The notes: a model not told the origin generated them from the sequence alone. DNA of 64,000 nt from Flavobacteriales bacterium (GCA_016717305.1 JADKFY010000019.1:34547-98546); one strand, 5' to 3'. Positions 27,510-38,654 are shown, numbered from the stretch's first letter. Translations and numbers: made by a program.

Positions 27510-29009
27510 ATGAGCAGCAGATCGCGTAGTCGATCGGCCCCTTCGGCTGGCTTCATTGGCGATATCCGTCGGTTGATCCTTGAACTCAGCAAGCGCACTT
27601 CGGCCTCGCACAAACGGTTTGTCATTTTCCTCATTCTGGTGGGGGTGGCGCTACGTGCTTCGCTGCTCCTGCGCCCGATCACCTACGATGAAGCCTTTGC
27701 CTATGTGGAGTTCGCCACACAGCCCTTGGGAAAGTTGCTCTCCGACTATCGCGATCCGGCCAACCAGCTCCTCCATACGCTGCTCACCAAGTTCTCAACG
27801 GGTCTTTTCGGGGTAGGAAGGGTCCAGTTGCGGTTGCCCGCATTCATTGCAGGGGTGTTGGTCATGCCGCTCTTCTACATCTTCGTTCGTGCCATGTTCA
27901 ATCGGTACATCGCGCTCATGGCCTTGGCCCTGGTGGCCGCATCCGGGCCGCTGGTGGAATACAGTGCGCTCGCTCGTGGGTTCAGCATGGGTTGGTTGTG
28001 TTTCGTTACCGCCTTGGTCCTGGGCAGGCACATGATCAAGGAAAATAATGCGGTGAGCGCTGTGGCCATTGGCGTGGTGTGTGCTTTGGGCATGTGGGCC
28101 GTTCCTACCATGGCCTATGCCGCACTCCTGATCTACTGGTGGATGTTGTTCTCCCTCACTGCACAATACAAGAACACCGTGCAGAAACGGATCATGACCT
28201 GGTTATTGTCATTGGTCGTATTCGTGGTGGTAACGGGACTATTGTACATGCCGGTGATCCTGGAGCACGGATTCGACCAATTGCTTCACCATCGCACCGT
28301 CGCTGAACAAGGCTGGTACTATTTCAAGCTGCACCACCAGGACCGGGCATTTGACCTTTGGGCTTATCTGGTCGATAGCTCATCGGTCTGGATCGCCGTT
28401 CCCGGGTTGATCGGGATGCTTTATCCGGCCTTCATTTCATCCAAATTCCGGTTCTTGGCCCTTGCCGCGTTGCTCGGCGCAATGCCGTTGGTCTTCGTAC
28501 AAACGATCATCGGGCCGCCACAAGTGTGGCTCTACACCTTGTTCATCTTCCATTTGAGCACCGCCATCGCAGTGTTCTATTTGCTCAAATTCCTTCAGGA
28601 GAAACTCTTTACCAAGCTGGGCAAGAGAACGCGCACCGCTGCTGCTGCGCTGGTCCTTTTGCGCTTTTCGCTTCGCTTGGTATGCCCATGGCATGGGAAC
28701 GGAGCAGTGGCATGCCCGAAGCACGGACGTGTGGCCTATGCGGTCCGCAATTTGAAGACCGGTGATAAATTGTTCGTGCAACACCCTTGGGATTGGCCGG
28801 TAAAATTCAGCGCCATCGAGCTCGGTCTATCCTTCGATATGCTCACCGGTACTCCAGCACCGAACGCGAAGGTCCTGGTCGCTTGTTCTCCCACCGATGA
28901 ACAGTCGGTGCGTTCGGTCCTGTTGCACAACGCACAAGATCCGGCAATGGAAGATCGGATGAAGATGGTGCTGGAACCGGGTAAATTGAAGATCTTTGCC
29001 GCCCCTTAG
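27510..29009 (+). CDS. ArnT/GT39-like integral membrane glycosyltransferase
   Basis: A 499-aa protein with about ten transmembrane helices. After the first helix comes PITYDEAFAYVEF (about residues 62-74), the acidic catalytic loop of GT-C/GT39 enzymes that take sugars or mannose from polyprenyl phosphate donors. Around residues 375-410 the sequence becomes implausible (LLRFSLRLVCPWHGNGAVAC), while another frame there reads more naturally (FALFASLGMPMAWERSSG), so two compensating single-base shifts near 28655 and 28740 are likely. The soluble C-terminal domain is normal again. Donor and acceptor are unknown. Confidence 0.75.
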   Translation: MSSRSRSRSAPSAGFIGDIRRLILELSKRTSASHKRFVIFLILVGVALRASLLLRPITYDEAFAYVEFATQPLGKLLSDYRDPANQLLHTLLTKFSTGLFGVGRVQLRLPAFIAGVLVMPLFYIFVRAMFNRYIALMALALVAASGPLVEYSALARGFSMGWLCFVTALVLGRHMIKENNAVSAVAIGVVCALGMWAVPTMAYAALLIYWWMLFSLTAQYKNTVQKRIMTWLLSLVVFVVVTGLLYMPVILEHGFDQLLHHRTVAEQGWYYFKLHHQDRAFDLWAYLVDSSSVWIAVPGLIGMLYPAFISSKFRFLALAALLGAMPLVFVQTIIGPPQVWLYTLFIFHLSTAIAVFYLLKFLQEKLFTKLGKRTRTAAAALVLLRFSLRLVCPWHGNGAVACPKHGRVAYAVRNLKTGDKLFVQHPWDWPVKFSAIELGLSFDMLTGTPAPNAKVLVACSPTDEQSVRSVLLHNAQDPAMEDRMKMVLEPGKLKIFAAP

Positions 29010-29054
29010 AAGTCGAAGATCTTCGACCCGAAGGGGCAAAAACAGAAGTACACA

Positions 29055-30857
29055 ATGGCAGAAGAAGGACGTCAGATCATTTTCAATATGGTCAAGGTGG
29101 GCAAAACGCTCTCCTCCGGAAAGAAGATCCTCAACGACATCTACCTCGGTTTCTACTTTATACGCGCAAGATCGATCCTCGGTCTCAACGGTAGCGGTAA
29201 GTCCACGCTCATGCGCATTATCGCAGGCAAGGACAAGAACTTCGATGGCGATGTACACCTCTCACCCGGCTATACCATCGGCCACTTGGAGCAGGAGCCG
29301 GATCTGGACGAGACCAAGACCGTGATCGACATCGTGCGTGAAGGTGTGCAACCGATCATGGACCTGCTGAAGGAATTCGAGGACGTGAACAACAAGTTCG
29401 CCGACGAGGACATCTTGAACGATCCCGACAAATGGACAAGCCGATCGCGCGTCAAGGAGTGCTGCAGGACGAGATCGAAGCGTCCGGTGCCTGGGAGATC
29501 GATCAGAAACTGGACATCGCCATGGATGCACTTCGCTGCCCTGGAACCCGATGCCAAGATCAGTGTGCTTTCCGGTGGTGAGCGCCGCCGTGTGGCCCTC
29601 TGCCGCTTGCTGCTACAAGCCCCGACATCCTGCTTCGTGACGAACCCACCAACCACTGGATGCCGAAAGTGTCGCTTGGTTGGAACAGCACTTGGCCGCG
29701 TACAAAGGCACCGTTATCGCCATTACCCACGCATCGTTACTTCCCTCGATAACGTGGCAGGCTGGATCCTGAACTGGACCGTGGCGAAGGCATCCCCTAT
29801 AAAGGCAATTACACCAACTTGGCTGGAACAGAAGACCGAACGTTTGACCCGCGAAGAGAAGACCGAAAGCAAGCGGAACTTGATCCTGAAACAAGAACTG
29901 GAGTGGGTGCGCAGCAATGCAAAAGCGCGCCGAACCAAGAGCAAGGCCCGCTTGGAGAATTACGAGAAATTGCAGAGCGAGACCGTGAAGGAGAAGGAGG
30001 CGAAGCTGAGATCATATTCCGGAACGGTCAGCGACTCGTAGATGGCGCATCGAGGCCAAGCATTTGTCCAAATCATTCGGTGACCGCGTCCTGTTCGAGG
30101 ACCTCAACTTCTCCCTGCCACCTGCGGGCATTGTGGGGATTATCGGACCCAACGGTGCTGGTAAGACCACCTTGTTCCGCAACGATCATGGGCGAGGAAA
30201 AGGCGGATTCCGGCACCATCACGCTCGGCGATACCGTGCAGCTGGCCTACGTGGACCAAAGCCACAAGGAACTGGTCGCAGAAAAGACCGTGTACGAAGT
30301 GGTGAGCGGTGGCTCCGAGAACATGTCCATCGGTGGAACCTGGTGAACAGCCGTGCCTACTTGGCGCGATTCAACTTCACCGGTACCGATCAGAACAAGA
30401 AAGTGGGCGTGCTTTCCGGTGGAGAGCGCAACCGCTTGCACCTTGCCATGACCCTGAAACAAGGCAGCAACGTGTTGCCCTTGACGAACCGACCAACGAC
30501 CTCGATGTGAACACGCTGCGTGCCTTGGAGGAAGGTATCCAGGACTACAGCGGCTGTGCCGTGATCATCAGCCACGATCGCTGGTTCATGGACCGAGTAT
30601 GCACGCACATCCTAGCCTTCGAAGGCGACAGCAACGTGTATTGGTTCGAAGGCGGCTTCAGCGAGTACGAAGAGAACTACAAAAAGCGGGTAGGGGACGT
30701 GGTGCCCAAGCGCTTGAAGTATCGGAAGCTGGTGAGGTCGATTCTGAAACATCGGACAATGAGAAGATTAGAAATGTGGAAGCCCGGTGACCAGCCGGGC
30801 TTCGATCAGTTCTTCATGAAGGCTTTAGAGAGGATGCCGAACTTGGAAGGCAATTAA
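29055..30857 (+). pseudogene. ettA: EttA-type ABC-F translation factor, frame broken as read
   Basis: Joining frames gives a full ABC-F ATPase. It starts IIFNMVKVGKTLSSGKKILN. The first ATPase has GLNGSGKST and LSGGERRRVALCRLL. The linker (TWLEQKTERLTREEK) is the ABC-F P-site interaction region. The second ATPase has GPNGAGKTT, LSGGERNRLHLAM, LDEPTNDLDV and IISHDRWFMD, ending KRLKYRKLVR. EttA gates the first elongation cycle according to energy state. At least five single-base shifts occur (near 29160, 29430, 29525, 29635 and 30045, and again near 30180, 30340 and 30480). Conserved residues persist in every frame, which favours sequencing error over decay. The true stop is probably near 30740, before the hairpin. 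Confidence 0.88.
30779..30803 (+). terminator. Probable terminator after ettA
   Basis: GAAGCCCGG, a seven-base loop and CCGGGCTTC form a strong hairpin just after the expected end of EttA. The following bases are only moderately T-rich, so confidence is limited. Confidence 0.5.
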
Positions 30858-31660
30858 GTCAGGATGACAACTCCGTGGGGTAAGGCGGACAGGTTGAGGT
30901 CCGTGCGCGCACCTTGTGTCGGGAACGGTAAACCTCCTGCCGAAAAGATTCCTCGATCAAGAACTCCGATGGGAACAGTAATCGATAACAGAGGTTACGG
31001 AAGCTGCCATCGTTCTTCCCAAGGTCACGCGCAACTCGGGGGAACCACTACGGCAGTCTCAGAGCAGCTTAGACGATCTCAGCACGGTCATAGCTCCCTC
31101 TGCATGGCCTTCCGATGGTACTATCTAAAACGCCGCTGCAGCTAAAGTGAGTCCACGGGAAGGCGGCAAAAGGGTCAGCTAAATCTTCCGCCGTCTTGAA
31201 TGCAAAGTTGAAATGAAGTTTTTCCGACCGATGGACCTCCAAGGAAGGGTAGGATGCATTGCCGTACAAATGGCCATCGCGTAAAATCGTTTGTTCCCTT
31301 GAATCCGAGGCGGTATAACTCTCGGCTGGAGAGCGTGTCGCGGAATACAGCGTCTCCCGTCAGTGCGACGTACTCCGGAAGGCGGCATGCTGGCGTTGCC
31401 AGAAGCCGTGGTTCCATCATCTTCGGGTTCCGCCTAATGGTCGAATGGCCTACTGGTGGAGGACCAATCATTGCCAGCCATCTTTCTTCCTCCCCGCCTG
31501 CAAAGGGCTTAGTTCATTGGCCTTTTGTGACGCTGGGCTTCCGACGCAGGTGAAATCCACGCAATCGGCACGAGCGAGAGGAGGGTGGCAAATGTTCGGC
31601 TGCTGAGCTTGGGCACTTAGCGAGAGCTAAGGAGAGCCAAAGGGGTGATTGACGATTCAT
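30854..31660 (-). pseudogene. Secreted protein with T9SS-like C-terminus, frame broken as read
   Basis: Frame-joined reading suggests an exported protein of about 270 aa. It starts at ATG 31660 (MNRQSPLWLSLALA, then SAQAQ in the next frame) and passes through segments such as VALTGDAVFRDTLSSREL and GNASYPSLEVHRSEKLHFNF. It ends CARTDLNLSALPHGVVILT, which is typical of the last strands of a type A T9SS sorting domain. At least four frame changes are needed. The fold of the central part is not recognised. The stop lies inside the 3' region of the convergent ettA reading frame. Confidence 0.5.
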
Positions 31661-31740
31661 CACTATCCAGGACGGAAGATGCATACACGCGGTTGGTACG
31701 TACCGACCTATTCCAATATCCCTCCATTCAGAATAAAAGG

Positions 31741-33219
31741 TTAAGGCGCATCGTGCGCCCGTGCATCCGCCCAATCCCATCCGCGCCATGAGGTTGTCGA
31801 CAGAAGTTCGAAAACCGAGCACCTCGGACTTTAAGGGCCACCTTGTACGATTCTGGACGCATGTAGGAGTAACCCCAGTATCGCTTGGAACCAGCACGAC
31901 TCATTGTGTTCCTGCAACGCGTACAGGTCGTCATCGCTCAGGTCCAGATACGGCAAACCTTCCTCAATGGGTTCCGCAAGCTGAGTTCCACGAAGATGGT
32001 TCCCCGGTGCTCGATGTCGAAGCAAGCATCAACGTCCCAATCGAACAGGGATGCACAAACGACTTATCACGTACGCCGCAAGCAAGTTCCAGCGGGTCAG
32101 GTAGAAGCTTGACCGCAAGAGGGTCAGCTTCGCAGATACCAACCAGAGCCCGACCAGCGCGGCCAACAAGAAAAGCCGATCACACCGATCCGTTTATACG
32201 CCAAACCGAAATGGTGGATGGTCCAATAGCTGCGCACTGCCACTGAACGCGGGCGAGCATCGCATTCTGTGCAAGCCGCTTACAATGCCGTTTCCAGCGG
32301 CGCAATGCCACGAGATGAAGAAAAGGTCGCCACGGAAGAATAGAGGACCAGTGCAGCGCCCATCACAATGGAGATGAGACGCATCAACATCCAGTCCTTG
32401 GTGCACGAAGTCCTTGAGGTACTGCCCTGTGAAGGTGAAGTCCATCCACACATGTTGCACATCCAGGACATTCAGCTGGAGCAACAACAAATTGAGCGCC
32501 GCGAAAAGAACAATGGCGGTCCGGTACTCGCCACGTTCCACAGGCGGTGGGCTTGGAGGGAGGGTGTCCGTTCGCAAACCAGCCCATACAAGGAACCGTT
32601 CATGTTGCGTGGCGATCAGGAGAAATGCACTACAGAATGCACCAAGCCCGATGGTGTATAACAGGGCCAGGTCCGCGGTGCCAAGGTGTTCATAGAACCG
32701 GTCCACCAACTCGCCGAAGAACGGATTGGATGCCCCGTACAGCCCGGCGAAAATCGCCAACAGGAGCGGCACGCTCGCCGTGGTAAGGACCATGCGTGTG
32801 GAAGCCGTGCGCTGTGTGCTGTTGGCATGTTGCCACGTGAGCAATCGTGTTGCTGCTACCGGCACCTTAATGGCGTGCTGGATCGCCAACATGAATGCGT
32901 GGTGCGTTGCGGAGAGTTGCGGTGCGACAAGCAAGCCAACCGTGAGCGCCGCGGAAAGGATATTCAGCGCGATCGCCAACTCAGATGCGTGGACCACCAC
33001 CGCTATGGCAGTAACAGCGGTGCAGGCGGTCATTACACGAAGCAGCGGGGTCCATGCAGTACCGCCGCCATGCAACAGCCATGTGCAAATGGCCAGCAGT
33101 TCGAAGACGAGCAAGTTGATGCCGATGCCTGTATCGTAGAACAAGGTGGTGAAGGCGGCTGCTTGCCAAGTATGAGCAGAATGGTGGTGGTGGTTCGGGT
33201 CATCAGTTCGTTCCTGCAT
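31741..33219 (-). pseudogene. DUF4173/DUF4153-type membrane protein, frame broken as read
   Basis: The N-terminal 300 codons are intact and encode about eight membrane helices (MQERTDDPNHHHH leader, then LLVFELLAICTWLLH and so on), with the family segment FTGQYLKDFVHQGLDV. From about 32370 downstream the frame changes repeatedly. All expected pieces can be found: YKRIGVIGF, SSFYLTRWNLLAAYV, LFDWDV, FDIEHRGTIFVEL, LPYLDLSDDDLYALQEHN and the terminal SWRGWDWADARAHDAP before TAA at 31741. DUF4173 proteins are inner-membrane proteins without an assigned biochemical role. Recovery of the full C-terminus across three frames argues for sequencing errors. Confidence 0.75.
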
Positions 33220-33410
33220 GGAACGACCGGAGCGTCACTTTATTATTGTCCGACTACAAGGGCGGGAACGTAATGTAATTCTCACCCATGAACGACCAAT
33301 ATCGGATCATCTGGCACTGCTCGAAATGATGATCATATCCTACCCGGATCATTTAGGCCGAACACCAAAAGTGCGGTGCACGCTATTTCAACTCGTAAAT
33401 TCTCGAAGCC

Positions 33411-34364
33411 CTAAGGCATCTGCTCCTCCCTGGTGTTCGTCGCGATCACCCCACCGATGTTCTGCAGGATGATGTCGCGGTCGTTGCCGAGGCCCGTGTA
33501 TTTCCCCGTGCCGTCCATGTTCACGTCGCTAGGGAGATAGCCGGTAACGGTGTTGGTCGCAACGCTTCCACCAATGGCCAAGAGGATCGGGTCGCGGTCG
33601 TTGAAGATCCCGGTATACTTGATGGTGCCATCGAAGGTGACATCGCCGGCCCAAAGCAGGTAGCTTCCTCCAACAATTTTCTGGGCGTCGGTGCCGTAGG
33701 TGGCGATGCTGCCATCGGTAAGATCGATCACCGCTGGTGTAACTGCCAATGCGATGCTGCTCTGGCTCATGATCATCAAGTGGTTGCGGTGACCAATGGC
33801 CAAGAAGTAATTATCTTCCGGTACTGGGAACACAACGGGGAGAAGCCGTCCACCTCCACCCACATCGCCATCGGCTTGGAGCAAGGCGCTTCTGCTGTGC
33901 AGCACGCTTGTGTTGTCATTCTTATCGCGCAGTTCCAGCAGCACCCAATCAATGATGGCGTTGCTGCCAGCGAGGGCGATGATGGGTTGTGTGGTGGTTT
34001 CGGCACCGCCACCTGCGAACGCGTAGCCCATCGCGGTGTACGGTTCGGTCAAGGGCATCAGGCCGTTGGCACGAAGGCCATCACTCATGGCACCCGCCGC
34101 GAAGGGCCCTTGCAGGAAGGTCTTCACGTTCACGAGTACCCGCACGGTGTTTGGCTGTTGGAAGCCTTGCGTGACCAGCCCGCCGGGAACTGTTCCGGTG
34201 CCGATGACCGGCTCGCCCACGGACCAGCTGACCGAGCCGCCGGGTACCGTGCCGGAATTGCCGGCAGGGGAGATGAGGGTTTGGGCGAATAGCCCCATGG
34301 CGCAACAGAACGCCACAGCGCACAGTGGCGTGCGGAGAGGGAGGAATATGAACGGGCTATGCAT
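33411..34364 (-). CDS. Secreted protein with dockerin-like Asp-rich repeats
   Basis: A 317-aa exported protein. The signal peptide region is followed by VSWSVGEPVIGTGTVPGG and LVTQGFQQP, the same domain start as in the two 163-aa T9SS proteins of this locus. Near the C-terminus are two copies of a motif GDVTFDGTIKYTGIFNDRDPIL and GDVNMDGTGKYTGLGNDRDI (about residues 235-300), spaced about 35 residues apart. These resemble dockerin/EF-like calcium-binding repeats seen in Bacteroidota surface proteins. There is no complete T9SS domain. It is the last gene of an operon with the BNR-repeat and VGIGT-repeat genes. Confidence 0.75.
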   Translation of the reverse strand: MHSPFIFLPLRTPLCAVAFCCAMGLFAQTLISPAGNSGTVPGGSVSWSVGEPVIGTGTVPGGLVTQGFQQPNTVRVLVNVKTFLQGPFAAGAMSDGLRANGLMPLTEPYTAMGYAFAGGGAETTTQPIIALAGSNAIIDWVLLELRDKNDNTSVLHSRSALLQADGDVGGGGRLLPVVFPVPEDNYFLAIGHRNHLMIMSQSSIALAVTPAVIDLTDGSIATYGTDAQKIVGGSYLLWAGDVTFDGTIKYTGIFNDRDPILLAIGGSVATNTVTGYLPSDVNMDGTGKYTGLGNDRDIILQNIGGVIATNTREEQMP

Positions 34365-34423
34365 GGGGTCGTATCGCAAACAGTTTGGTACACCGCGTAT
34401 TCGTTTAGGTGGGTAGGTTGTGA

Positions 34424-36964
34424 TCAATCCGGTCCGCAACCATTGACGGTCCCACGGAAGGTCGAACCATTGAGGACCTTGAACGGCGGCGACATCAGGA
34501 TCGAGTGTCCGCCTTTGTAGGTGACATCCTGCCCCGGCCCGGTGGTGATGGTCTGCGCGGAGGTGATGGTTCCAGCGGTGTTGAACGTAGTGCCCGCAGG
34601 TGCGGCTCCGGAAAGGTTCATGTTGGTCAGGCAACCATACAGTTCAGAGCGCCAGATCCCTCGTCCGAAGGTGCCGATGGCGATGGTGCCGTCGGCCTCG
34701 TTGAACTCGATGTCCTCCACGCGAACCGCTGGTAAGTTCGTGTTGAATGGCACCCAATCGCCCAGGGTGTTGTCGCGGTAGAACACCCCGACATCCGTGC
34801 CGATGTAGAGTTGATCATCCGGCAGCCCCACGTTGGCATCATAGCCGATGCAGTTCACAATGATGTTGGGCAGCGAGCCTGTGATGTTGGTCCAACTGGA
34901 TCCGGCATTGGAGGAGTAGTACACCTTCTGGCCAGCGTTGAAGTCGCCCACGGTCACGAACACTTCCCATTGGTAGTTCGGGTTCACAGCGATGCCGGTG
35001 ATGAATTGCCCGGAAAGGCCAGCGCTGATGTTGGACCACGAGGATCCACCGTTACTGGTGGTGTTCAAGGTGCTGCCACTGCTCGCGTAGAGCCGTGTCG
35101 GGGCCGATTCGCAGATCACCAACTCGTCCGAGCAAGGCACACCGAGGTTCGTCCAGTTCGTACCATCATCCGTGCTTTTGTACAAGGTGTGCCAGCCGCC
35201 ATAAAGTGTGGAAGGCGAACTGGGATCCATGCACAAGGGCGTGAGCCAAGGACCGGAAGCGCCGGGCGGTGTGATCCCGGACAACGTCGCGCCACCATCG
35301 ACCGAGCGATAGACCGCCCCTAATTGTGCGGAGTAGACCATTTTCATGGGATCCGTGGGATGGATGATGCAATCCATACCATCCCCGCCCCACATCTGGG
35401 TCATTACGGTGCTGCCTCCGGTGAGTTTGGTGGAGCCGTTGTCCTGGGTGCCCCCGATGTACAGTCCCGGATCTGGATCGTGATCGGCGATGCGGTAGAA
35501 CATGGTGGTGCTAAGCCCTGCGGATCTGCTCTGCCAATTGGTGCCATTGTCACCGCTCCAGAAAAGACCGCCGTCGCTGGCGCAGTAGACATAGAAATTA
35601 TTGAGCGGGCTGTTCGCCAGATCATGGATATCCGCATGCACGTATCTGTTCCCGGGCTGTGTTCCGAAGGGGATCGCCCAATGGCAATGGTTGGTATAGC
35701 TGGCACCGTAATTCAGGGAGAGCCACATGTTCACACCACCGGCCATGGTCCGTGGCGCGAAAGTGGGGTGCGCTACGAAGGCGAGGTCGTACCCCGACTG
35801 GTCCAGTGCGTCCTGCCCGGTCTCACTGCCGCCGAGGATGTTCGGTGTGGAGGAGGACAGGGAGAAGTTCAACCCGGAATCCGTGGATCGGTATACACCT
35901 TTGAAAGTGCCTACACCCGTGGCGGGGCCGCAAAGCAGCATCACCTGGGAAGCCATGGCCGGTGAGACCGCGATGGCGATGCGGTTCGCGTTGGTGGGCA
36001 TGCCCGCGGTGATCTGCGTCCACGTCCCACCTGTGTTCGTGGAGCGATAGAAATTCCCATTGCTCGACGCGTAGATGATGTTCGGATCGCCCGGTTTGAA
36101 CTCGATGTCCTGAAAGGATCCGGAGACGACATTGGTCCATGAACCGCCTCCGTTGACGGTGCGGTAGATGCCTTGCGTGGTGGCCGCGAAGAGGATGTTC
36201 CCGTTCGTGGGGTGAATAAGGAGCTTGTACCCACGAACGGATTGCTGCACCGTCCAGGAGAGGCCAGCAACCGCCCAGGAGGCCCCGTTGTTGGTGGATC
36301 TGTATACGCCGAGCGATTGGGTCACACCACCATCGCCATCTCCGGTAAGGATATAGATGGTGTTCGCGTTGGTGGGGTCCACGGCGATTCCGGATATGCC
36401 GAGATTGGGTAGGCCATCGGTGAGCGGGGTCCAGGAAAGGCCATTGTTCGTGGTGCGCCAAAGGCCACCAGCGGGAGCACCTACGTACAGGGTGTTCACA
36501 TCGGTAGGGTGGAAGCCCACCACGTTCATCCGCCCCAGGCCGGGTGCGTACCCGCTCTGGCCGTTCACCGCATCGGTGGGGCCCATGAAGGTCCAGTTGC
36601 CGAATGCGGAGGAAGGCCCGCGTTGCGACTCCAGCATATCCCGGTACGGCAGGAATTCTTCGAGGTTCTTCAGGCCGGTGTTGATGATCTTGCCATCCGG
36701 GGTCAATCGGCTTCGCTGTGTGTATTCCCAGCGTTTCCACTGTTTGTAGCCGGTACCTTTTCCTTTGTCCAGGTTCGCGTAATACGCCTCCATCTCCAGT
36801 CGCACCGTTTCGAAATCATCAGTGGCAGGCTGCAGGTAATAGTAGCGGTCCACGACTTGGCCGTTGGAGGCGATCGGGAGGAGCAGCGCTAAGCAGATCG
36901 CCGAACCGCCGATCCAGGCGTGCAAGGACCATCGATCCCGTTGCGGTGTATACAGCTTCCACAT
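34424..36964 (-). CDS. Large secreted BNR/sortilin-like beta-propeller protein
   Basis: An 846-aa exported protein (membrane or signal segment at about residues 18-35). It contains many sialidase-type BNR Asp-box motifs, S-x-D-x-G-x-x-W, for example STNNGASWAVAGLSW, STNTGGTWTQITAG, SSNAGSSWTNITG and STDDGTNWTNLG. These form one or two propellers, as in VPS10/sortilin-type T9SS cargo. The last 60 residues (APAGTTFNTAGTITSAQTIT) resemble the three-coathanger stack domain that often precedes or replaces sorting domains. Catalytic sialidase residues were not identified, so a binding role is likely. It sits 8 bp after the VGIGT-repeat gene. Confidence 0.85.
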   Translation of the reverse strand: MWKLYTPQRDRWSLHAWIGGSAICLALLLPIASNGQVVDRYYYLQPATDDFETVRLEMEAYYANLDKGKGTGYKQWKRWEYTQRSRLTPDGKIINTGLKNLEEFLPYRDMLESQRGPSSAFGNWTFMGPTDAVNGQSGYAPGLGRMNVVGFHPTDVNTLYVGAPAGGLWRTTNNGLSWTPLTDGLPNLGISGIAVDPTNANTIYILTGDGDGGVTQSLGVYRSTNNGASWAVAGLSWTVQQSVRGYKLLIHPTNGNILFAATTQGIYRTVNGGGSWTNVVSGSFQDIEFKPGDPNIIYASSNGNFYRSTNTGGTWTQITAGMPTNANRIAIAVSPAMASQVMLLCGPATGVGTFKGVYRSTDSGLNFSLSSSTPNILGGSETGQDALDQSGYDLAFVAHPTFAPRTMAGGVNMWLSLNYGASYTNHCHWAIPFGTQPGNRYVHADIHDLANSPLNNFYVYCASDGGLFWSGDNGTNWQSRSAGLSTTMFYRIADHDPDPGLYIGGTQDNGSTKLTGGSTVMTQMWGGDGMDCIIHPTDPMKMVYSAQLGAVYRSVDGGATLSGITPPGASGPWLTPLCMDPSSPSTLYGGWHTLYKSTDDGTNWTNLGVPCSDELVICESAPTRLYASSGSTLNTTSNGGSSWSNISAGLSGQFITGIAVNPNYQWEVFVTVGDFNAGQKVYYSSNAGSSWTNITGSLPNIIVNCIGYDANVGLPDDQLYIGTDVGVFYRDNTLGDWVPFNTNLPAVRVEDIEFNEADGTIAIGTFGRGIWRSELYGCLTNMNLSGAAPAGTTFNTAGTITSAQTITTGPGQDVTYKGGHSILMSPPFKVLNGSTFRGTVNGCGPD

Positions 36965-36971
36965 GGCGCGC

Positions 36972-38654
36972 TTACTTGGCGTGGAGTTCCAGCATCATGC
37001 CGCGCAACTCACGCATTTCACTTTGCAGTGCGTTCACCTCTTGGTCCTTTTCGATCAAGTGCAGCGTCAGTTCTTCCACCTTCTCCAGCAGGATCTTATT
37101 CAACTCACCCAATCCAATACCGTTCTCCTCCACCTCGCAGGCGCTGGGCACATTGGGCAGGTGGCCGTTGGCGGCGATGTACTGCTTTACCTCGGGCAAA
37201 GGCATCAAGCGGTAGTCCTTCGCGAAGACGTAGTCCGGGAAGCCGGTCAGCGTCACCTCCACCTCTTTGCAGGTGATCCGCCCGTTCACGGCGAGCTTCG
37301 ATTGGGGGGTGGTGGTACCTATGCCCACATTGCCGGTGGTCGCCAGGGTCATCTGGGCTGCAGCATCGTTGGTGAAGAAGTTGAGGTTGTGATTGCTCCG
37401 GGTCCCATACCAACCACCTCCGCTGCTTCCACCTACGAACGAGCCTACGGTTATGGTGCCATCGGAATGCGTGAACCCATAATTGTTGGTGGCGGTTTGC
37501 ACGGTGAGTTTATCCGCAGGCGTGGTGGTACCGATGCCCACCCTGCCCTCGATGATCGCTCCGTTCGCCGGTGCGGCGGTTGTACCCGAGTACGTGGTAC
37601 CCACGCTCACGCCGCCTTCCACGTCCAATTTGCTGGCGGGCGTACTGGTGCCGATGCCCACGTTGCCATTGAAATAGGCGCCCCCTTCCACTTCCAGCTT
37701 TTGATCGATCGGGTTCCTCCCAATGCCAACCCGGTGGTTATCCCCCCTGATGATCATGTCGTCGAACCCGCCGGCAGTCAAATGGAGATGGTGATCCGGG
37801 CTGCTCGTGCCGAAATAGGCATCCGTGCCTGCCACGACCAGATCGGCGTTCACCGTTCCATCGGTCTGCCGGAAGCCCATGCCGGCAGTACGTACCTCGA
37901 GCTTGGCCACAGGGGTTGTGGTGCCGATGCCCACGTTGCCATTGCTTTCGATCCGCATCCGGTTCTCAAGCGTGTTGGTGAGGTTGCCGATCGGTTTGAC
38001 AAGGAAGTCCAGATGCGCACCGAACCCACCATCATCTGTCGCCTGCACGCGCGCTCCGGGATCGTTGCCGCTCGGACTGAAAGGCGTGAGGTCCATGGCT
38101 GCGGAAAGTCCATCACCCGTTACCCGCAGGTTCCCACCATGCAGGTCCAACGCGGACTCCGGGGCGTTGGTTCCGATGCCCACGTTGCCCGTGTTCGTAT
38201 TGTTCAAGTCACTACCGTTCAATTCCCATCCGGATACTGCTCCGCCGTCTGTTGTTAGGGAACGCATGGCGAAGGGCACGGCCTTTAGCTCCTGTGTACC
38301 CACGGTGGCATAATTGGAACCACCCGTGATATCCATGGCCACGCTAAGGCTGATGGGCGTTGCTCCGCAACTGGACCAATCGATCGCACTGAACGTTGGG
38401 ACGCCTCCAGTGCGCGCGCCTTCACCGATCACCAGGGCGATCATGCCCTGTGCATCACTGGTGGTTGAATGCACCTCCACGTAAACGGAGCCACCACAGG
38501 TGAAGGAGAACTGTACCCCAACGGCCTGATCCGGCATTGGCTGGCCTTGTGCATCGCGCACCACCGCTTGGTAGTTGAAGCCGGAGTAGTTGGTGGTTTG
38601 CGCAACGTTTGTGATCGAGACCAGCAGGAACAGGAGAGGGAGTAGCGTTTTCAT
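36972..38654 (-). CDS. VGIGT-repeat fibre-like surface protein with C-terminal coiled coil
   Basis: A 560-aa exported protein. After the signal peptide (LLPLLFLLVSITNVAQ) comes the N-terminal domain shared with the two collagen-like proteins (FNYQAVVRDAQGQPMPD ... AVPFAMRS). Five or more repeats of the type GNVGIGTTTPxxKLxV follow, as in phage-tail-fibre-like trimeric beta proteins. The end is KEVEVTLTGFPDYVFAKDY, then LPNVPSACEVEENGIGLG and a leucine-heptad coiled coil, a frequent Bacteroidota fibre terminus. The ATG at 38654 was chosen because it gives the signal peptide; the frame is open to 38720. It is the first gene of an operon with a near-perfect palindrome 62 bp before its start. Confidence 0.82.
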   Translation of the reverse strand: MKTLLPLLFLLVSITNVAQTTNYSGFNYQAVVRDAQGQPMPDQAVGVQFSFTCGGSVYVEVHSTTSDAQGMIALVIGEGARTGGVPTFSAIDWSSCGATPISLSVAMDITGGSNYATVGTQELKAVPFAMRSLTTDGGAVSGWELNGSDLNNTNTGNVGIGTNAPESALDLHGGNLRVTGDGLSAAMDLTPFSPSGNDPGARVQATDDGGFGAHLDFLVKPIGNLTNTLENRMRIESNGNVGIGTTTPVAKLEVRTAGMGFRQTDGTVNADLVVAGTDAYFGTSSPDHHLHLTAGGFDDMIIRGDNHRVGIGRNPIDQKLEVEGGAYFNGNVGIGTSTPASKLDVEGGVSVGTTYSGTTAAPANGAIIEGRVGIGTTTPADKLTVQTATNNYGFTHSDGTITVGSFVGGSSGGGWYGTRSNHNLNFFTNDAAAQMTLATTGNVGIGTTTPQSKLAVNGRITCKEVEVTLTGFPDYVFAKDYRLMPLPEVKQYIAANGHLPNVPSACEVEENGIGLGELNKILLEKVEELTLHLIEKDQEVNALQSEMRELRGMMLELHAK